In this document: one piece after another, positions 25,567 to 35,138 of the stretch
Position numbering within the stretch: the first letter of the stretch is position 1
Layout: the number at the start of each line of letters is the position of its first letter
NCBI RefSeq assembly: GCF_016806835.2
Contig: NZ_CP086111.1
Span: 2,429,001-2,493,000 of the forward strand
Direction: 5' to 3'
Length of the DNA stretch: 64,000 nucleotides
Source: Skermanella rosea
GTDB taxonomy: Bacteria; Pseudomonadota; Alphaproteobacteria; Azospirillales; Azospirillaceae
Position numbers and translations under genes: made by a program
The notes under the pieces: generated by a model
The model's input: only the letters and a program-made list of their open reading frames with translations
Databases searched by the model: none
Told to the model about the DNA's origin: nothing

Positions 25567-26301
25567 TCAGGCGGCGATTCCGCCTTCCACCTGACCGATG
25601 CGCGCGGCGAGTTCGGTCCAGGACAGGCCGGCGATCTCGTCGGGCAGGTCGTCCAGCAGGTCGGCGGGGAGATCCGCCAGGAATTCGGGAGGGAGAGCGG
25701 CCGCGAAGGCTTCGATCAGGTTCGCGGGCAGTCCGGAAGCCGGAGGGGCGGCGGGGTCACCATCGGGAACCGGCGAAAGGTCATCCTTGGTCACTGCCGG
25801 AGTATCGGACGCGGTCTCGGGGGCTGGAGGCTCGGGGGTTTGGGTCTCGGGGACCTGGGAAGCGGGGGCGGGCGGGACGGCGTCCATCCACTCCTTCGGG
25901 TCGGGGACCATGTCCTGGACATCGGCGTCAGGCGACCGGCTCTCGCCGTGGAAGTGGTGGGCGATCCGGCGGTCCTGGACGACGCCGAGCAGCTTGAGCT
26001 GGAACTCCACGGCGCGCATGGCGATGCCCGGCTTCTTCGCTTCCACGGCGTGGGCGATGATCGTCTCCATCACCTCCGCGGCGCGGTCGAGGCGGGACCG
26101 ATGGAACGCCCGCCGTTCGGCGCGGAGCGCGTCGATGCGGATGCGGATCTCCTCCCGGCCCAGCAGGAAATGGCCGCGCTGCTTCGCCCCCCGGGGCGAG
26201 TAGCCGGCCCGCCGGGCCGCCTCCGCCGCCGACGCGCCGGCGGCGATCTCCTCGCAGAAGAGTTCCTGTCGGATGGCGAGCTGGGGCGCGGGGGCGGTCA
26301 T
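25567..26301 (-). CDS. Terminase-small-subunit-like DNA-binding protein, solitary
   Basis: A 244-residue protein. Its N-terminal ~65 residues resemble the HTH of phage terminase small subunits: RQELFCEEIAAGASAAEAARRAGYS (Q/E-x-F-C-x-E-Y, then A-A-x-x-A-G-Y-S). The middle (75-125) is a predicted helix pair (HRSRLDRAAEVMETIIAHAVEAKKPGIAMRAVEFQLKLLGV). The rest is a long Pro/Ala/Asp-rich acidic tail ending in a short Leu-rich helix. No large terminase or other phage gene is adjacent. It may be a domesticated phage gene or a chromosomal DNA-binding protein of unknown role. Confidence 0.65.
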   Translation of the reverse strand: MTAPAPQLAIRQELFCEEIAAGASAAEAARRAGYSPRGAKQRGHFLLGREEIRIRIDALRAERRAFHRSRLDRAAEVMETIIAHAVEAKKPGIAMRAVEFQLKLLGVVQDRRIAHHFHGESRSPDADVQDMVPDPKEWMDAVPPAPASQVPETQTPEPPAPETASDTPAVTKDDLSPVPDGDPAAPPASGLPANLIEAFAAALPPEFLADLPADLLDDLPDEIAGLSWTELAARIGQVEGGIAA

Positions 26302-26506
26302 GGCGGCACGCTTTCGGTAGCGGTTGGGTTTAAGGAAAAATATCCTACACCCTTCCGCTGCGTCAAGCTTTTTAGCTACGGGCGCCCTGAGTTGACGAAG
26401 GAATCGGTCCGAGCACGAAGATAAAGGGAAGAGGATGCCGCTGGAAAGCGTTCCTATGGTTAATAAGCAACAACCGTGCCGGACAGCTGTGGATCGTACC
26501 AGGGCT

Positions 26507-28282
26507 TCATTTGTGCTGAGCCGGGAAATCGCGGATGAACTCGAGGAGGACGCGGACGGTCAGGTCGGCGTCCTCCACGGTGATGGATTCGGCGGGATTG
26601 TGGCTGATGCCGCCCCGGCAACGGGTGAAGAGCATGCCGACCGGGCAGAGGGATGCGATCGCCATCGCGTCGTGGCCGGCGCCGCTGGGGAGACGGCGGG
26701 CGTGCAGGCCGCAACGTTCGACCGCTGCGGACAACCGGTCGATCAGCGCCGGGGCGCAGGCCGTCGCGGGGGCGTCGTGGGTCTTCCCGATCGAGAGGGT
26801 CAGGGCGCGGCGGGCGGCGATGGCGGCGAAATCGTCGGCGATGGCTTCCATCGCCGCGAGACGCACGGTGTCGTCCGGGGAACGGATGTCGATCGTGAAG
26901 ATGGCCTCGCCGGGGATCACGTTCACGGCGCCGGGCCTGGCCTCGATCCGGCCGACCGTCGCTACGAGGTCCGGGATCGCCCGGGCTCGGCGTTCGACGG
27001 ACAGGATCATCTCGGCGGCCCCCGCGACGGCGTCGCGTCGAAGGGACATGGGAACGGTGCCGGCGTGCCCCGCCGTCCCGCCGACCGTCACCGCATAGCG
27101 GGAGGCGCCGTTGATCCCGGTGACGATGCCGACGCCGAGGTTCTCGGCCTCAAGCACCGGACCCTGCTCGATGTGCGCCTCGACATAGGCCAGGATGTCG
27201 GCGGGGTCGCGCGCGGCCGACGCGATGGCATCGGGATCGCCGCCGAAGGCGCGCAGGGCGTCGGCATAGCCGATGCCGTCGGCATCGACCGCGTCGAGGG
27301 CGGCGGGATCGAAGCGGCCGGCGAGGGCGCGGCTGCCGGTCAGGGTAATCGGGAAGCGGACGCCTTCCTCGTCGCCGAAGCCGACGACCTCGATCGCGAA
27401 GGGCAGGCGTTCGCCGCGCCGGTGCAGTTCGGAAACGGCGGCGACGCCGGCCAGGACGCCCAGGTTGCCGTCATACCTGCCGGCGTTGCGCACGGTGTCG
27501 ATGTGGGAGCCGATCAGGAGTGCCGGCAGGCCGGGCCGGGTTCCTTCGTAGCGGCCGACCACGTTGCCGGCCGGGTCGATCCGGGCCGCCATGCCGGCCT
27601 CGGCCATCCAGGCCATGAGCCGGTCGGCGGCGGCGCGGTGCTCGGGTGTCAGGAACAGCCGGGTCAGGGCGCCGGGTTCCGCTGAGATGGCGGCGAACCG
27701 GTCGAGGCGGTCCATCAGCGTCCTGCCGAGCGCCGGACCCAACTGATGGAGGCGGAGGAGGGCGATGCGCTCGACCTGGGCCAGGGCGGTCTCGAATTCC
27801 TGCTCGGGCGTGTTGTCGATCCGATGCTCGAAGGCTTCGAGGATGTCCGCGCGGGTCAGCCCCCGGACGGCGATGATGAAGGGGAAGCCGAACTTCTCCT
27901 TGTAGGAGTCGTTGAGGACCTGAAGGCGCTCGAACTCTTCCGGCGTGCAGCGGTCGAGACCGGCGCCGGCCTGTTCCGAGGCGGAGTCGGCCGTCAGCCC
28001 GCCGGCGACGGCGAGCTTGCCGGCGAGGTCCGGATGCGCCCGGAGAAGGGCCAGCTGGCGGTCCCGGCCGGCGGCGCGAACCGCGGCGCACATCCCGGCA
28101 TGGAGCGCCGGTATGTCGGCGAAGGCGATGGCGGGATCGGCGGCGAGAGCTGTCTCCGCCACCCAGGGCGAATGCTCGAACACGCCGCCGAAACGGGTCA
28201 CGAAATCGGTGGCGGCCCTGTCGGCCGGCGCGGCCTCCGTTGGCATGGCGGTTGCGAGACCCTTCGAACTATCCGGAGACAT
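26507..28282 (-). CDS. Fused OHCU decarboxylase / allantoate amidohydrolase
   Basis: About 591 residues from ATG 28282 (GTG 28288 is upstream). Residues ~25-185 form OHCU decarboxylase, the last step from urate to S-allantoin: HPDLAGKLA with the catalytic His, and FGFPFIIAVRGL. Residues ~190-590 form an M20-type dimetal hydrolase like allantoate amidohydrolase: IGSHIDTVRNAGRYDGNLGVLAGV, GFGDEEGVRFP, EAHIEQGPVLE, GAGHDAMAIAS and CRGGISHNPAES supply the metal and substrate residues. Joining two non-consecutive steps of ureide breakdown in one chain is notable. A ureidoglycolate- or carbamoyl-amino-acid hydrolase is an alternative. The gene is divergent from uraH and the xdh genes. Confidence 0.9.
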   Translation of the reverse strand: MSPDSSKGLATAMPTEAAPADRAATDFVTRFGGVFEHSPWVAETALAADPAIAFADIPALHAGMCAAVRAAGRDRQLALLRAHPDLAGKLAVAGGLTADSASEQAGAGLDRCTPEEFERLQVLNDSYKEKFGFPFIIAVRGLTRADILEAFEHRIDNTPEQEFETALAQVERIALLRLHQLGPALGRTLMDRLDRFAAISAEPGALTRLFLTPEHRAAADRLMAWMAEAGMAARIDPAGNVVGRYEGTRPGLPALLIGSHIDTVRNAGRYDGNLGVLAGVAAVSELHRRGERLPFAIEVVGFGDEEGVRFPITLTGSRALAGRFDPAALDAVDADGIGYADALRAFGGDPDAIASAARDPADILAYVEAHIEQGPVLEAENLGVGIVTGINGASRYAVTVGGTAGHAGTVPMSLRRDAVAGAAEMILSVERRARAIPDLVATVGRIEARPGAVNVIPGEAIFTIDIRSPDDTVRLAAMEAIADDFAAIAARRALTLSIGKTHDAPATACAPALIDRLSAAVERCGLHARRLPSGAGHDAMAIASLCPVGMLFTRCRGGISHNPAESITVEDADLTVRVLLEFIRDFPAQHK

Positions 28283-28469
28283 TTGCACCCTTCCACCAAT
28301 AGGATCGTGGCGTCAAACTAATGCCATGCCCGTGGCGTGACCTTCCTGAAAGTTTTGAAACTCTTTCCGCCCAAGGGACGTCGACGGCGGAGACGGAGTG
28401 ATGAAAGAATAATTTAGGAAACTCCGCAAAGCGATAACAAGTCGAAAACAGGCGAGCAAGGAGAGACAC

Positions 28470-28853
28470 ATGGCGACGACTTCACGAACGGCGGCGAGCG
28501 GAGGACGCCTCACCACCCATGTCCTCGATACCATGCACGGAACGCCGGCGGCGGGGATGGCGGTGACGCTGTTCCGGATCGACGGCGACAGGCGGGAGAA
28601 GATCACCGAGGCCAAGACGAACACCGACGGCCGTTGCGATGAGCCGTTGCTGTCCGGCGATCAGATGCGGGCCGGGATCTACGAGCTGGTGTTCGAGGTG
28701 GACGCCTATTTCCGGAAGATCGCGGTAGACCTGCCGGACCCGCCGTTCCTGGACGGCATTCCGCTGCGCTTCGGGATCGCGGATGCGGGTGCCCACTACC
28801 ATGTGCCGCTGCTGGTCAGCCCGTTCGCCTATTCGACCTATCGCGGAAGCTGA
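28470..28853 (+). CDS. uraH: 5-hydroxyisourate hydrolase (transthyretin-like)
   Basis: A 127-residue cytoplasmic enzyme that hydrolyses 5-hydroxyisourate to OHCU after urate oxidation. Diagnostic motifs: LTTHVLDT (catalytic His), LFRIDG (Arg), the [16 protein letters not shown] segment and the C-terminal YRGS tetrapeptide. The residues before THV look like an ordinary N-terminal extension. An AAGGAGA ribosome site precedes the ATG. It heads the plus-strand purine operon, and its product feeds the OHCU decarboxylase encoded on the opposite strand. A urate oxidase is not in the window. Confidence 0.95.
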   Translation: MATTSRTAASGGRLTTHVLDTMHGTPAAGMAVTLFRIDGDRREKITEAKTNTDGRCDEPLLSGDQMRAGIYELVFEVDAYFRKIAVDLPDPPFLDGIPLRFGIADAGAHYHVPLLVSPFAYSTYRGS

Positions 28854-28871
28854 CGCGAGGAGAGACGTAGC

Positions 28872-30344
28872 ATGCGCGATTGCGTAAGGTTTCTGCTGGG
28901 CGACCGGCTGATCGAGATCCGGGAGGTCGATCCGACCCTGACGGTCCTGGACTGGCTGCGGCTGGACCAGCGCAAGGTCGGCACCAAGGAAGGCTGCGCG
29001 GAAGGCGACTGCGGCGCCTGCACGGTGGTGGTCGGGCGGCTGGAGGACGGCCAAGTCCGGTACGAGGCGGTGAACGCCTGCATCCGCTTCGTCGCGACGC
29101 TGGACGGCTGCCAGGTGCTGACGGTCGAGCACCTGAAGGGAGCGGACGGGTCGCTCCATCCGGTGCAGCAGGCCCTGGTGGATTGCCACGGGTCGCAGTG
29201 CGGTTTCTGCACGCCCGGCTTCGTCATGTCCATGTTCGCGCTGTACAAGGGCGAGGAGGCTCCGGACGGGGCCGCGGTGGACGACGCGCTGGCCGGCAAC
29301 CTGTGCCGCTGCACGGGATACGCGCCCATCGTCGCGGCGAGCGAGCGGATGTACGCGCTGGGAGCGCCGGCGGCGGACCGCTTCGCGGCGGAGGCCGCGG
29401 CCATGGCGGAGCGGCTGGCAGGCTTGCAGGACGACGAGACCCTGCGCGTCGGCAAGGGCGGGCGGCTGTTCCATGCCCCGGCGACGCTGGAGGCTTTCGC
29501 CGACCTGCTGGCCGAGCATCCGGATGCCCGCATCGTCTCGGGGGCGACCGACGTCGGGCTCTGGGTCACCAAGTTCCAGCGGGTGCTGGACGTCGTGATC
29601 TACACGGGACGCATCCGGGGTTTCCGGGAGATCCGGGACACCGGCACCGCGCTGGAGATCTCGGCCGGAGCCACCTATACCGACATCAAGGATCCGGTCG
29701 GGGCGCTCTATCCCGATTTCGGCGAGCTGATCCGGCGGATCGGGGCCGTGCAGGTCCGGAACGTCGGCACGATCGGCGGCAACATCGCCAACGGCTCGCC
29801 GATCGGCGACACGCCGCCGGCCCTGATCGCGGCCGGCGCCACGCTGGTGCTGCGGTCGAAGGACGGCCGGCGGTCGATGCCGATCGAGGACTTCTTCATC
29901 GACTACGGCAAGCAGGACCGGCGGGCGGGAGAGTTCGTCGAGGCCGTCGTCCTGCCCAAACCCGCGCCGGGTGCGCGGTTCCGTGCCTACAAGATCACCA
30001 AGCGGTTCGACCAGGACATCTCGGCGGTGTGCGCCTGCTTCTCGGTCAGGATCGACGGCGGCACGGTGGCGGAGGCCAGGATCGCCTATGGCGGGATGGC
30101 CGCGACCCCGAAGCGGGCGGTCGAGGCCGAGAGGGCGCTTGTCGGAAAGCCCTGGAGCGAGGCGACCGTGCGCGACGCCATGGCGGCGCTGAGCCGGGAT
30201 TTCACCCCGCTGACCGATTGGCGGGCCAGCGCGTCCTATCGCATGACCGTGGGGGCCAATCTGCTGATGAAGCTCTATGTGGAAACCACCGACCCCGGCG
30301 CGGATACGCGCCTGGTCGGCGACCGGAGGCTGGTCCATGCCTGA
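28872..30344 (+). CDS. xdhA: Xanthine dehydrogenase small subunit (FeS/FAD)
   Basis: A 490-residue subunit. Two [2Fe-2S] centres: a plant-type one (EGCAEGDCGACTVVVG) and a helical one (GSQCGFCTPGFVMSM, NLCRCTGYAPI). The FAD domain (about 200-380) contains the pyrophosphate motif NVGTIGGNIANGSPIGDTPPALIAAGA. It accepts electrons from the molybdopterin subunit and passes them to NAD+. The gene starts 18 bp after uraH and overlaps xdhB by 8 bp. It corresponds to XdhA of the Rhodobacter-type two-subunit enzyme. Confidence 0.95.
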   Translation: MRDCVRFLLGDRLIEIREVDPTLTVLDWLRLDQRKVGTKEGCAEGDCGACTVVVGRLEDGQVRYEAVNACIRFVATLDGCQVLTVEHLKGADGSLHPVQQALVDCHGSQCGFCTPGFVMSMFALYKGEEAPDGAAVDDALAGNLCRCTGYAPIVAASERMYALGAPAADRFAAEAAAMAERLAGLQDDETLRVGKGGRLFHAPATLEAFADLLAEHPDARIVSGATDVGLWVTKFQRVLDVVIYTGRIRGFREIRDTGTALEISAGATYTDIKDPVGALYPDFGELIRRIGAVQVRNVGTIGGNIANGSPIGDTPPALIAAGATLVLRSKDGRRSMPIEDFFIDYGKQDRRAGEFVEAVVLPKPAPGARFRAYKITKRFDQDISAVCACFSVRIDGGTVAEARIAYGGMAATPKRAVEAERALVGKPWSEATVRDAMAALSRDFTPLTDWRASASYRMTVGANLLMKLYVETTDPGADTRLVGDRRLVHA

Positions 30345-32679
30345 TTCAACGGAGGCGGGTCACGTCGAGCGCATTTCCGGTGCCGTGCATTCCGACCGGC
30401 GGCACGACAGCGCCCACAAGCACGTGACCGGCGAGGCCGTCTATGTCGACGATATCCGGGAACCCTCGGGGCTGCTGAACGTCTATCTCGGCCTGAGCGA
30501 CCGGCCCCATGCGCGGCTGGTGTCGCTGGACCTGTCGGCGGTGAGGGCGGCACCGGGGGTGGTCGAGGTCGTCACGGCGGCCGACGTGCCGGGCGTCAAC
30601 GACGTGAGCTGCATGGGGCGGCACGACGAGCCGCTGTTCGCTGACGACCTGATCGAGTACGCGGGCCAGCCGCTGTTCGCGGTGGCGGCGGAAACCCGGG
30701 AGCAGGCGCGCCGGGCGGCGCGGCTCGCGGTCGCGACCTACGAGGACCTGGAGCCGGTACTGACCCTGGACCAGGCGCGGGAGCGCGGAACCGTGGTCTT
30801 CCCGCCCATGACGCTGAAGCGGGGCGAGGCGGAGGCGGCGATCGCGGAGGCACCCCGCCGTCTGGAAGGCCGGATCGTCATCGGCGGCCAGGACCATTTC
30901 TACCTGGAGGGCCAGATCGCCATGGCCGTCCCCGGGGAGGACGACGAGGTGCTGGTCCATTGCTCGACCCAGCACCCCAGCGAGGTCCAGCACATCGTCG
31001 CCCACGTGCTGAACGTGCCGGCCAACGCGGTGGCGGTCGAGGTCCGGCGCATGGGCGGGGCGTTCGGGGGCAAGGAGACTCAGGCCAACCTGTTCGCGGC
31101 GACGGCGGCCGTGGTGGCGAAGAAGACGGGGCGGGCTGCCAAGCTTCGGCCGGACCGCGACGACGACATGGTGATCACCGGCAAGCGCCACGACTTCGAG
31201 GTGGACTACCGCGTCGGGTTCGACGACGACGGGCGGATCCGGGGCGTCGAGTTCCTGTTCGCGGCGCGCTGCGGGTTCGCCGCCGACCTGTCCGGGCCGG
31301 TGACAGACCGTGCCCTGTTCCACTGCGACAACACCTATTTCTACGAAGCAGTCACGGCCAAGTCGCTGCCACTGAAGACCAACACGGTGTCCAACACGGC
31401 ATTCCGCGGGTTCGGCGGACCCCAGGGGATGGTCGCGGCGGAACGGGTGATCGAGGAGGTCGCCTATGCCGTGGGCAAGGACCCGCTGGAGATCCGCAAG
31501 CTGAACTTCTACGGCGGCGAGGGCCGGGACCTGACGCCCTATCACCAGACCGTGGAAGACAACATCGCGCCGGAGATCGTTTCGGCGCTGGAGGATCGGT
31601 CGGACTACCGGGCGCGGCGCGACGCGATCCGGGCGCACAACGCCAGGGGCGGCTGGCTGCGGAAGGGCATCGCGCTGACGCCGGTCAAGTTCGGCATCTC
31701 CTTCACCGCGACCCAGTACAACCAGGCCGGGGCGCTGGTCCATGTCTATACCGACGGCACCGTCCACCTGAACCACGGCGGGACCGAGATGGGGCAGGGG
31801 CTTTACGTGAAGGTCGCCCAGGTCGTCGCCGAGGAGTTCCAGATCGATATCGAGAAGGTCCGCGTCACGGCGACCACGACCGGCAAGGTGCCCAACACCT
31901 CGGCCACCGCGGCGTCGTCGGGGGCGGACCTGAACGGCAAGGCGGCGCAGAACGCGGCGGCAACGATCAAGGAACGGCTGATCGGCTTCGCGGTGGAGAA
32001 CTGGGGCGTGCCCCGCGAGCAGGTGGTGTTCCTGCCCAACCGGGTGCGGATCGGCAACCAGGAGATCCCGTTCGGCGACCTGGTGCGGACGGCCTACATG
32101 GCGCGCATCCAATTGTCCTCCACCGGATTCTACAAGACGCCGGAGATCCACTGGGACCGGGCGGCCGGGCGGGGCAAGCCGTTCTATTACTTCTCCTATG
32201 GCGCCGCGGCGGCGGAAGTGACCGTCGATACGCTGACCGGGGAGTACAGGGTCGACCGGGTCGATATCCTGCACGACGTCGGGCAGTCGCTGAACCCGGC
32301 GCTGGACCGCGGCCAGGTCGAGGGCGGCTTCGTGCAGGGCATGGGCTGGCTGACCATGGAGGAGCTGTGGTGGGACAAGCGGGGGCATTTGCGGACCCAC
32401 GCACCCAGCACCTACAAGATCCCGGCCTGCAGCGACCGGCCGCGTATCTTCAACGTCCACCTGCTGGAGAACGCGCGGAACCGGAAGGACACGATCTACC
32501 GCTCCAAGGCGGTCGGGGAGCCGCCCTTCATGCTGGGCATGTCGGTGCTCCACGCGATCTCCGACGCGGTGGCGAGCGTCGGCGACTACGCGGCCTGCCC
32601 GAGGATCGACCCGCCGGCCACCCCGGAGAAGGTGCTGGCGGCGATCGAGGCCCTGCGGGCGGGAAAGCGGCCGGCATGA
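30337..32679 (+). CDS. xdhB: Xanthine dehydrogenase molybdopterin-binding subunit
   Basis: A 780-residue molybdenum hydroxylase subunit oxidising hypoxanthine and xanthine to urate. Features: HKHVTGEAVYVDDI (N-terminal domain), GGQDHFYLEGQIAMAVPGE, MGGAFGGKETQ, NTAFRGFGGPQG, GTEMGQGLYVKVAQV and the catalytic Glu in KAVGEPPFMLG near residue 728. The start ATG 30337 lies within xdhA. Its stop overlaps the xdhC start (ATGA), so the three are tightly coupled. Confidence 0.95.
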   Translation: MPDSTEAGHVERISGAVHSDRRHDSAHKHVTGEAVYVDDIREPSGLLNVYLGLSDRPHARLVSLDLSAVRAAPGVVEVVTAADVPGVNDVSCMGRHDEPLFADDLIEYAGQPLFAVAAETREQARRAARLAVATYEDLEPVLTLDQARERGTVVFPPMTLKRGEAEAAIAEAPRRLEGRIVIGGQDHFYLEGQIAMAVPGEDDEVLVHCSTQHPSEVQHIVAHVLNVPANAVAVEVRRMGGAFGGKETQANLFAATAAVVAKKTGRAAKLRPDRDDDMVITGKRHDFEVDYRVGFDDDGRIRGVEFLFAARCGFAADLSGPVTDRALFHCDNTYFYEAVTAKSLPLKTNTVSNTAFRGFGGPQGMVAAERVIEEVAYAVGKDPLEIRKLNFYGGEGRDLTPYHQTVEDNIAPEIVSALEDRSDYRARRDAIRAHNARGGWLRKGIALTPVKFGISFTATQYNQAGALVHVYTDGTVHLNHGGTEMGQGLYVKVAQVVAEEFQIDIEKVRVTATTTGKVPNTSATAASSGADLNGKAAQNAAATIKERLIGFAVENWGVPREQVVFLPNRVRIGNQEIPFGDLVRTAYMARIQLSSTGFYKTPEIHWDRAAGRGKPFYYFSYGAAAAEVTVDTLTGEYRVDRVDILHDVGQSLNPALDRGQVEGGFVQGMGWLTMEELWWDKRGHLRTHAPSTYKIPACSDRPRIFNVHLLENARNRKDTIYRSKAVGEPPFMLGMSVLHAISDAVASVGDYAACPRIDPPATPEKVLAAIEALRAGKRPA

Positions 32680-33515
32680 GCGGGCTGGCGCCGGCGCTGA
32701 AGGCCATGCTGGCGCGTGGCGAACGCGCGGCGCTGGTGACGGTGGCCGGGGCGCGGGGCTCCACCCCGCGCGAGCCGGGCGCGCGGATGCTGGTCGGACC
32801 GGCGGCCACGGCCGGGACGATCGGCGGCGGCCGGCTGGAGTGGGACGCGATCGCCCGGGCCAGGGCCCTGGCAGGGCCGGAGGAGGTGATCGAGGTGCCG
32901 CTGGGTCCCGCGATCGGCCAGTGCTGCGGCGGCCACGTGACGCTTCGGCTGGAGCAGGCCGACGCGGCGGTGCTGGCGCGGCTCCAGGCCGAGGAAGCGG
33001 ACGCCGCCGCCAGGCTGCCCCGGGTGCTGCTGTTCGGCGCCGGCCACGTGGGCAAGGCGATCGCGTCGGCGCTGGCGCCGCTGCCGCTGGACGTGCTGTG
33101 GATCGACGGGCGGGCGGAGGAGTTTCCGGATGCCATGCCGGGGGCCAACGTACGCCGGGTCGTCACGGAATCACCGCTCGACATGGTGGCCGAGGCGCCG
33201 CCGGGGGCCTGCTACCTGGTGCTGACGCACCTGCACGCCCTGGACTACCAGATCACGCAAGCGGTGCTGAGACGCGGGGACTTCGCCTATGCCGGCCTGA
33301 TCGGCTCGGCGACCAAGCGGCGGCGGTTCGAGCGGACCTTCATCGCCCACGGTGGCGCCGCCGGCGTGCTGGACCGGCTGACCTGCCCGATCGGGTCCGC
33401 CCTGCACCGCGACAAGCGACCGGAGGTGATCGCGGCGCTGGTCGCCGCTGAACTCTTGATAACGACCGCCGAAGCGTCCAAAGAGGCATCAGAACCCGCG
33501 AACGCCGAGGCATAG
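32676..33515 (+). CDS. xdhC: XdhC-type molybdenum cofactor chaperone
   Basis: A 279-residue protein needed to insert sulfurated Moco into xanthine dehydrogenase. It has the XdhC/CoxI N-terminal segment (LVTVAGARGSTPREPGARM, then GTIGGGRLEWDAI), GQCCGGHVTLRLE in the middle and a Rossmann domain (VLLFGAGHVGKAIASAL, then AYAGLIGSATKRRRFE). The ATGA overlap with xdhB indicates translational coupling. The ABC importer genes follow after 36 bp. Confidence 0.93.
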   Translation: MSGLAPALKAMLARGERAALVTVAGARGSTPREPGARMLVGPAATAGTIGGGRLEWDAIARARALAGPEEVIEVPLGPAIGQCCGGHVTLRLEQADAAVLARLQAEEADAAARLPRVLLFGAGHVGKAIASALAPLPLDVLWIDGRAEEFPDAMPGANVRRVVTESPLDMVAEAPPGACYLVLTHLHALDYQITQAVLRRGDFAYAGLIGSATKRRRFERTFIAHGGAAGVLDRLTCPIGSALHRDKRPEVIAALVAAELLITTAEASKEASEPANAEA

Positions 33516-33551
33516 AGGGAACAGGGTCCCGACGAACTGGGAGAGTGAAAC

Positions 33552-35138
33552 ATGACCAACGATGCCGGCGGGGTTCCTCCCCGCCTCGAGCTTCGCGGAA
33601 TAACGAAACGATTTCCCGGCGTCGTCGCCAACGACGGCGTCGGCTTCTCGGTCCAGCCGGGCGAGATCCATGCGCTGCTGGGGGAGAACGGCGCCGGCAA
33701 GAGCACGCTGGTGAAGATCATCTATGGCGTGCTCCATGCCGACGAGGGCGAGGTGCTGTGGAACGGGCAGGCCGTCCAGCTTGCCAACCCGCACGCGGCG
33801 CGCCGGCTCGGCATCGGCATGGTGTTCCAGCATTTCTCGCTGTTCGACGGCATGACGGTGCTGGAGAACATCGCGCTGGGGCTGGAAGGCAAGCCCGACA
33901 TGCGCAGCCTGTCCGGGCGGATCGTCGAGGTGTCGCAGGCTTATGGGCTGCCGCTGGACCCGAGGCGCGAGATCCACACCCTGTCGGTCGGCGAACGCCA
34001 GCGGGTCGAGATCGTGCGCTGCCTGCTCCAGGACCCCAAGCTGCTGATCATGGACGAGCCGACCTCCGTGCTGACCCCGCAGGAGGTCGAGCGGCTGTTC
34101 GGCACGCTGCGGCTGCTGGCGTCCGAGGGCTGCTCCATCCTCTACATCAGCCACAAGCTCCAGGAGATCAAGGACCTCTGCGACCACGCCACGATCCTGC
34201 GCGGCGGCAAGGTGGTCGGGGAGTGCGACCCGGCGGTGGAATCCACCCGCGGCATGGCGCAGATGATGATCGGCGCCGAGCTGAAGACGCTGGCCCGGCG
34301 CGGGACCCGGCCCAAGGCCGCCACCCGGTTTACGGTCGAGGCGCTGGACCTGCCGACCGACCAGCCGTTCGGGACCACGCTGAAGCGCGTCGGGTTCGAG
34401 GTCGCGGCGGGGGAGATCTTCGGCATCGCCGGCGTCGCCGGCAACGGCCAGAACGAGCTGATGCGGGCGCTGTCGGGCGAGCTGACGGTCGGGAACCCGA
34501 CAAGCATCAGGCTGGACGGCAAGCCGGTGGGCGACCTGGGCGTCGAGCGCCGGCGTGCCCTGGGCCTGTGCTGCGTTCCAGAGGAGCGCAACGGCCACGC
34601 CGCGGTGCCCGACATGAGCCTGGCGTCGAACGCGCTGATCAGCGCGCGGAACCGCATGAAGCTGGCGCTGCGCGGCTGGATCAGGCGGGACGCGACGCGG
34701 GAATTCGCCGAGCGGATCATCCAGGAATTCGGCGTGAAAGCGCGCGGGCCTGACTCGGCGGCCCGGAGCCTGTCCGGCGGCAATCTTCAGAAATACATCG
34801 TCGGCCGCGAGATCCTCCAGGCGCCCGAGGTTCTGGTGATCGCCCAGCCGACCTGGGGCGTCGATGCGGGTGCCGCCGCGGCGATCCACCAGGCGCTGTT
34901 CAACCTGGCGCAGAACGGGGCGGCGATCGTCGTGGTTTCCCAGGACCTGGACGAGCTGCTGACCCTGTGCGACCGGCTGGCGGTGCTGAATGTCGGCACG
35001 CTGTCGAAGGCGATCGACACGGCGGATGCCTCTCTGGAGGAGATCGGGCTGCTGATGGGCGGCCTGCACGGGATGTCGGCCGACGTGCCGGCAACGCACG
35101 GGCCGGAGAACAAGGGGGGCTCCCAGCATGTCGCTTAA
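33552..35138 (+). CDS. ABC transporter ATPase, purine/nucleoside-type importer (two ATP domains)
   Basis: A 528-residue dual ATPase of the carbohydrate/nucleoside uptake (CUT2-like) group. First domain: Walker A GENGAGKSTLVKIIYG, Q-loop FQHFSLF, signature LSVGERQRVEIVR, Walker B LLIMDEPTSVLTP. Second domain: GVAGNGQNELMRALSG, degenerate as usual, with signature LSGGNLQKYIVGREI. Such proteins pair with two permeases for nucleoside or base uptake. The gene overlaps the first permease by 11 bp. Lying directly behind xdhC, it should import purines or their breakdown products. Confidence 0.92.
   Translation: MTNDAGGVPPRLELRGITKRFPGVVANDGVGFSVQPGEIHALLGENGAGKSTLVKIIYGVLHADEGEVLWNGQAVQLANPHAARRLGIGMVFQHFSLFDGMTVLENIALGLEGKPDMRSLSGRIVEVSQAYGLPLDPRREIHTLSVGERQRVEIVRCLLQDPKLLIMDEPTSVLTPQEVERLFGTLRLLASEGCSILYISHKLQEIKDLCDHATILRGGKVVGECDPAVESTRGMAQMMIGAELKTLARRGTRPKAATRFTVEALDLPTDQPFGTTLKRVGFEVAAGEIFGIAGVAGNGQNELMRALSGELTVGNPTSIRLDGKPVGDLGVERRRALGLCCVPEERNGHAAVPDMSLASNALISARNRMKLALRGWIRRDATREFAERIIQEFGVKARGPDSAARSLSGGNLQKYIVGREILQAPEVLVIAQPTWGVDAGAAAAIHQALFNLAQNGAAIVVVSQDLDELLTLCDRLAVLNVGTLSKAIDTADASLEEIGLLMGGLHGMSADVPATHGPENKGGSQHVA

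Noticed and set aside
25498-26506. Prophage around the terminase-like gene
   Set aside because: No capsid, portal, integrase or large terminase gene is nearby, and the neighbours are metabolic genes.
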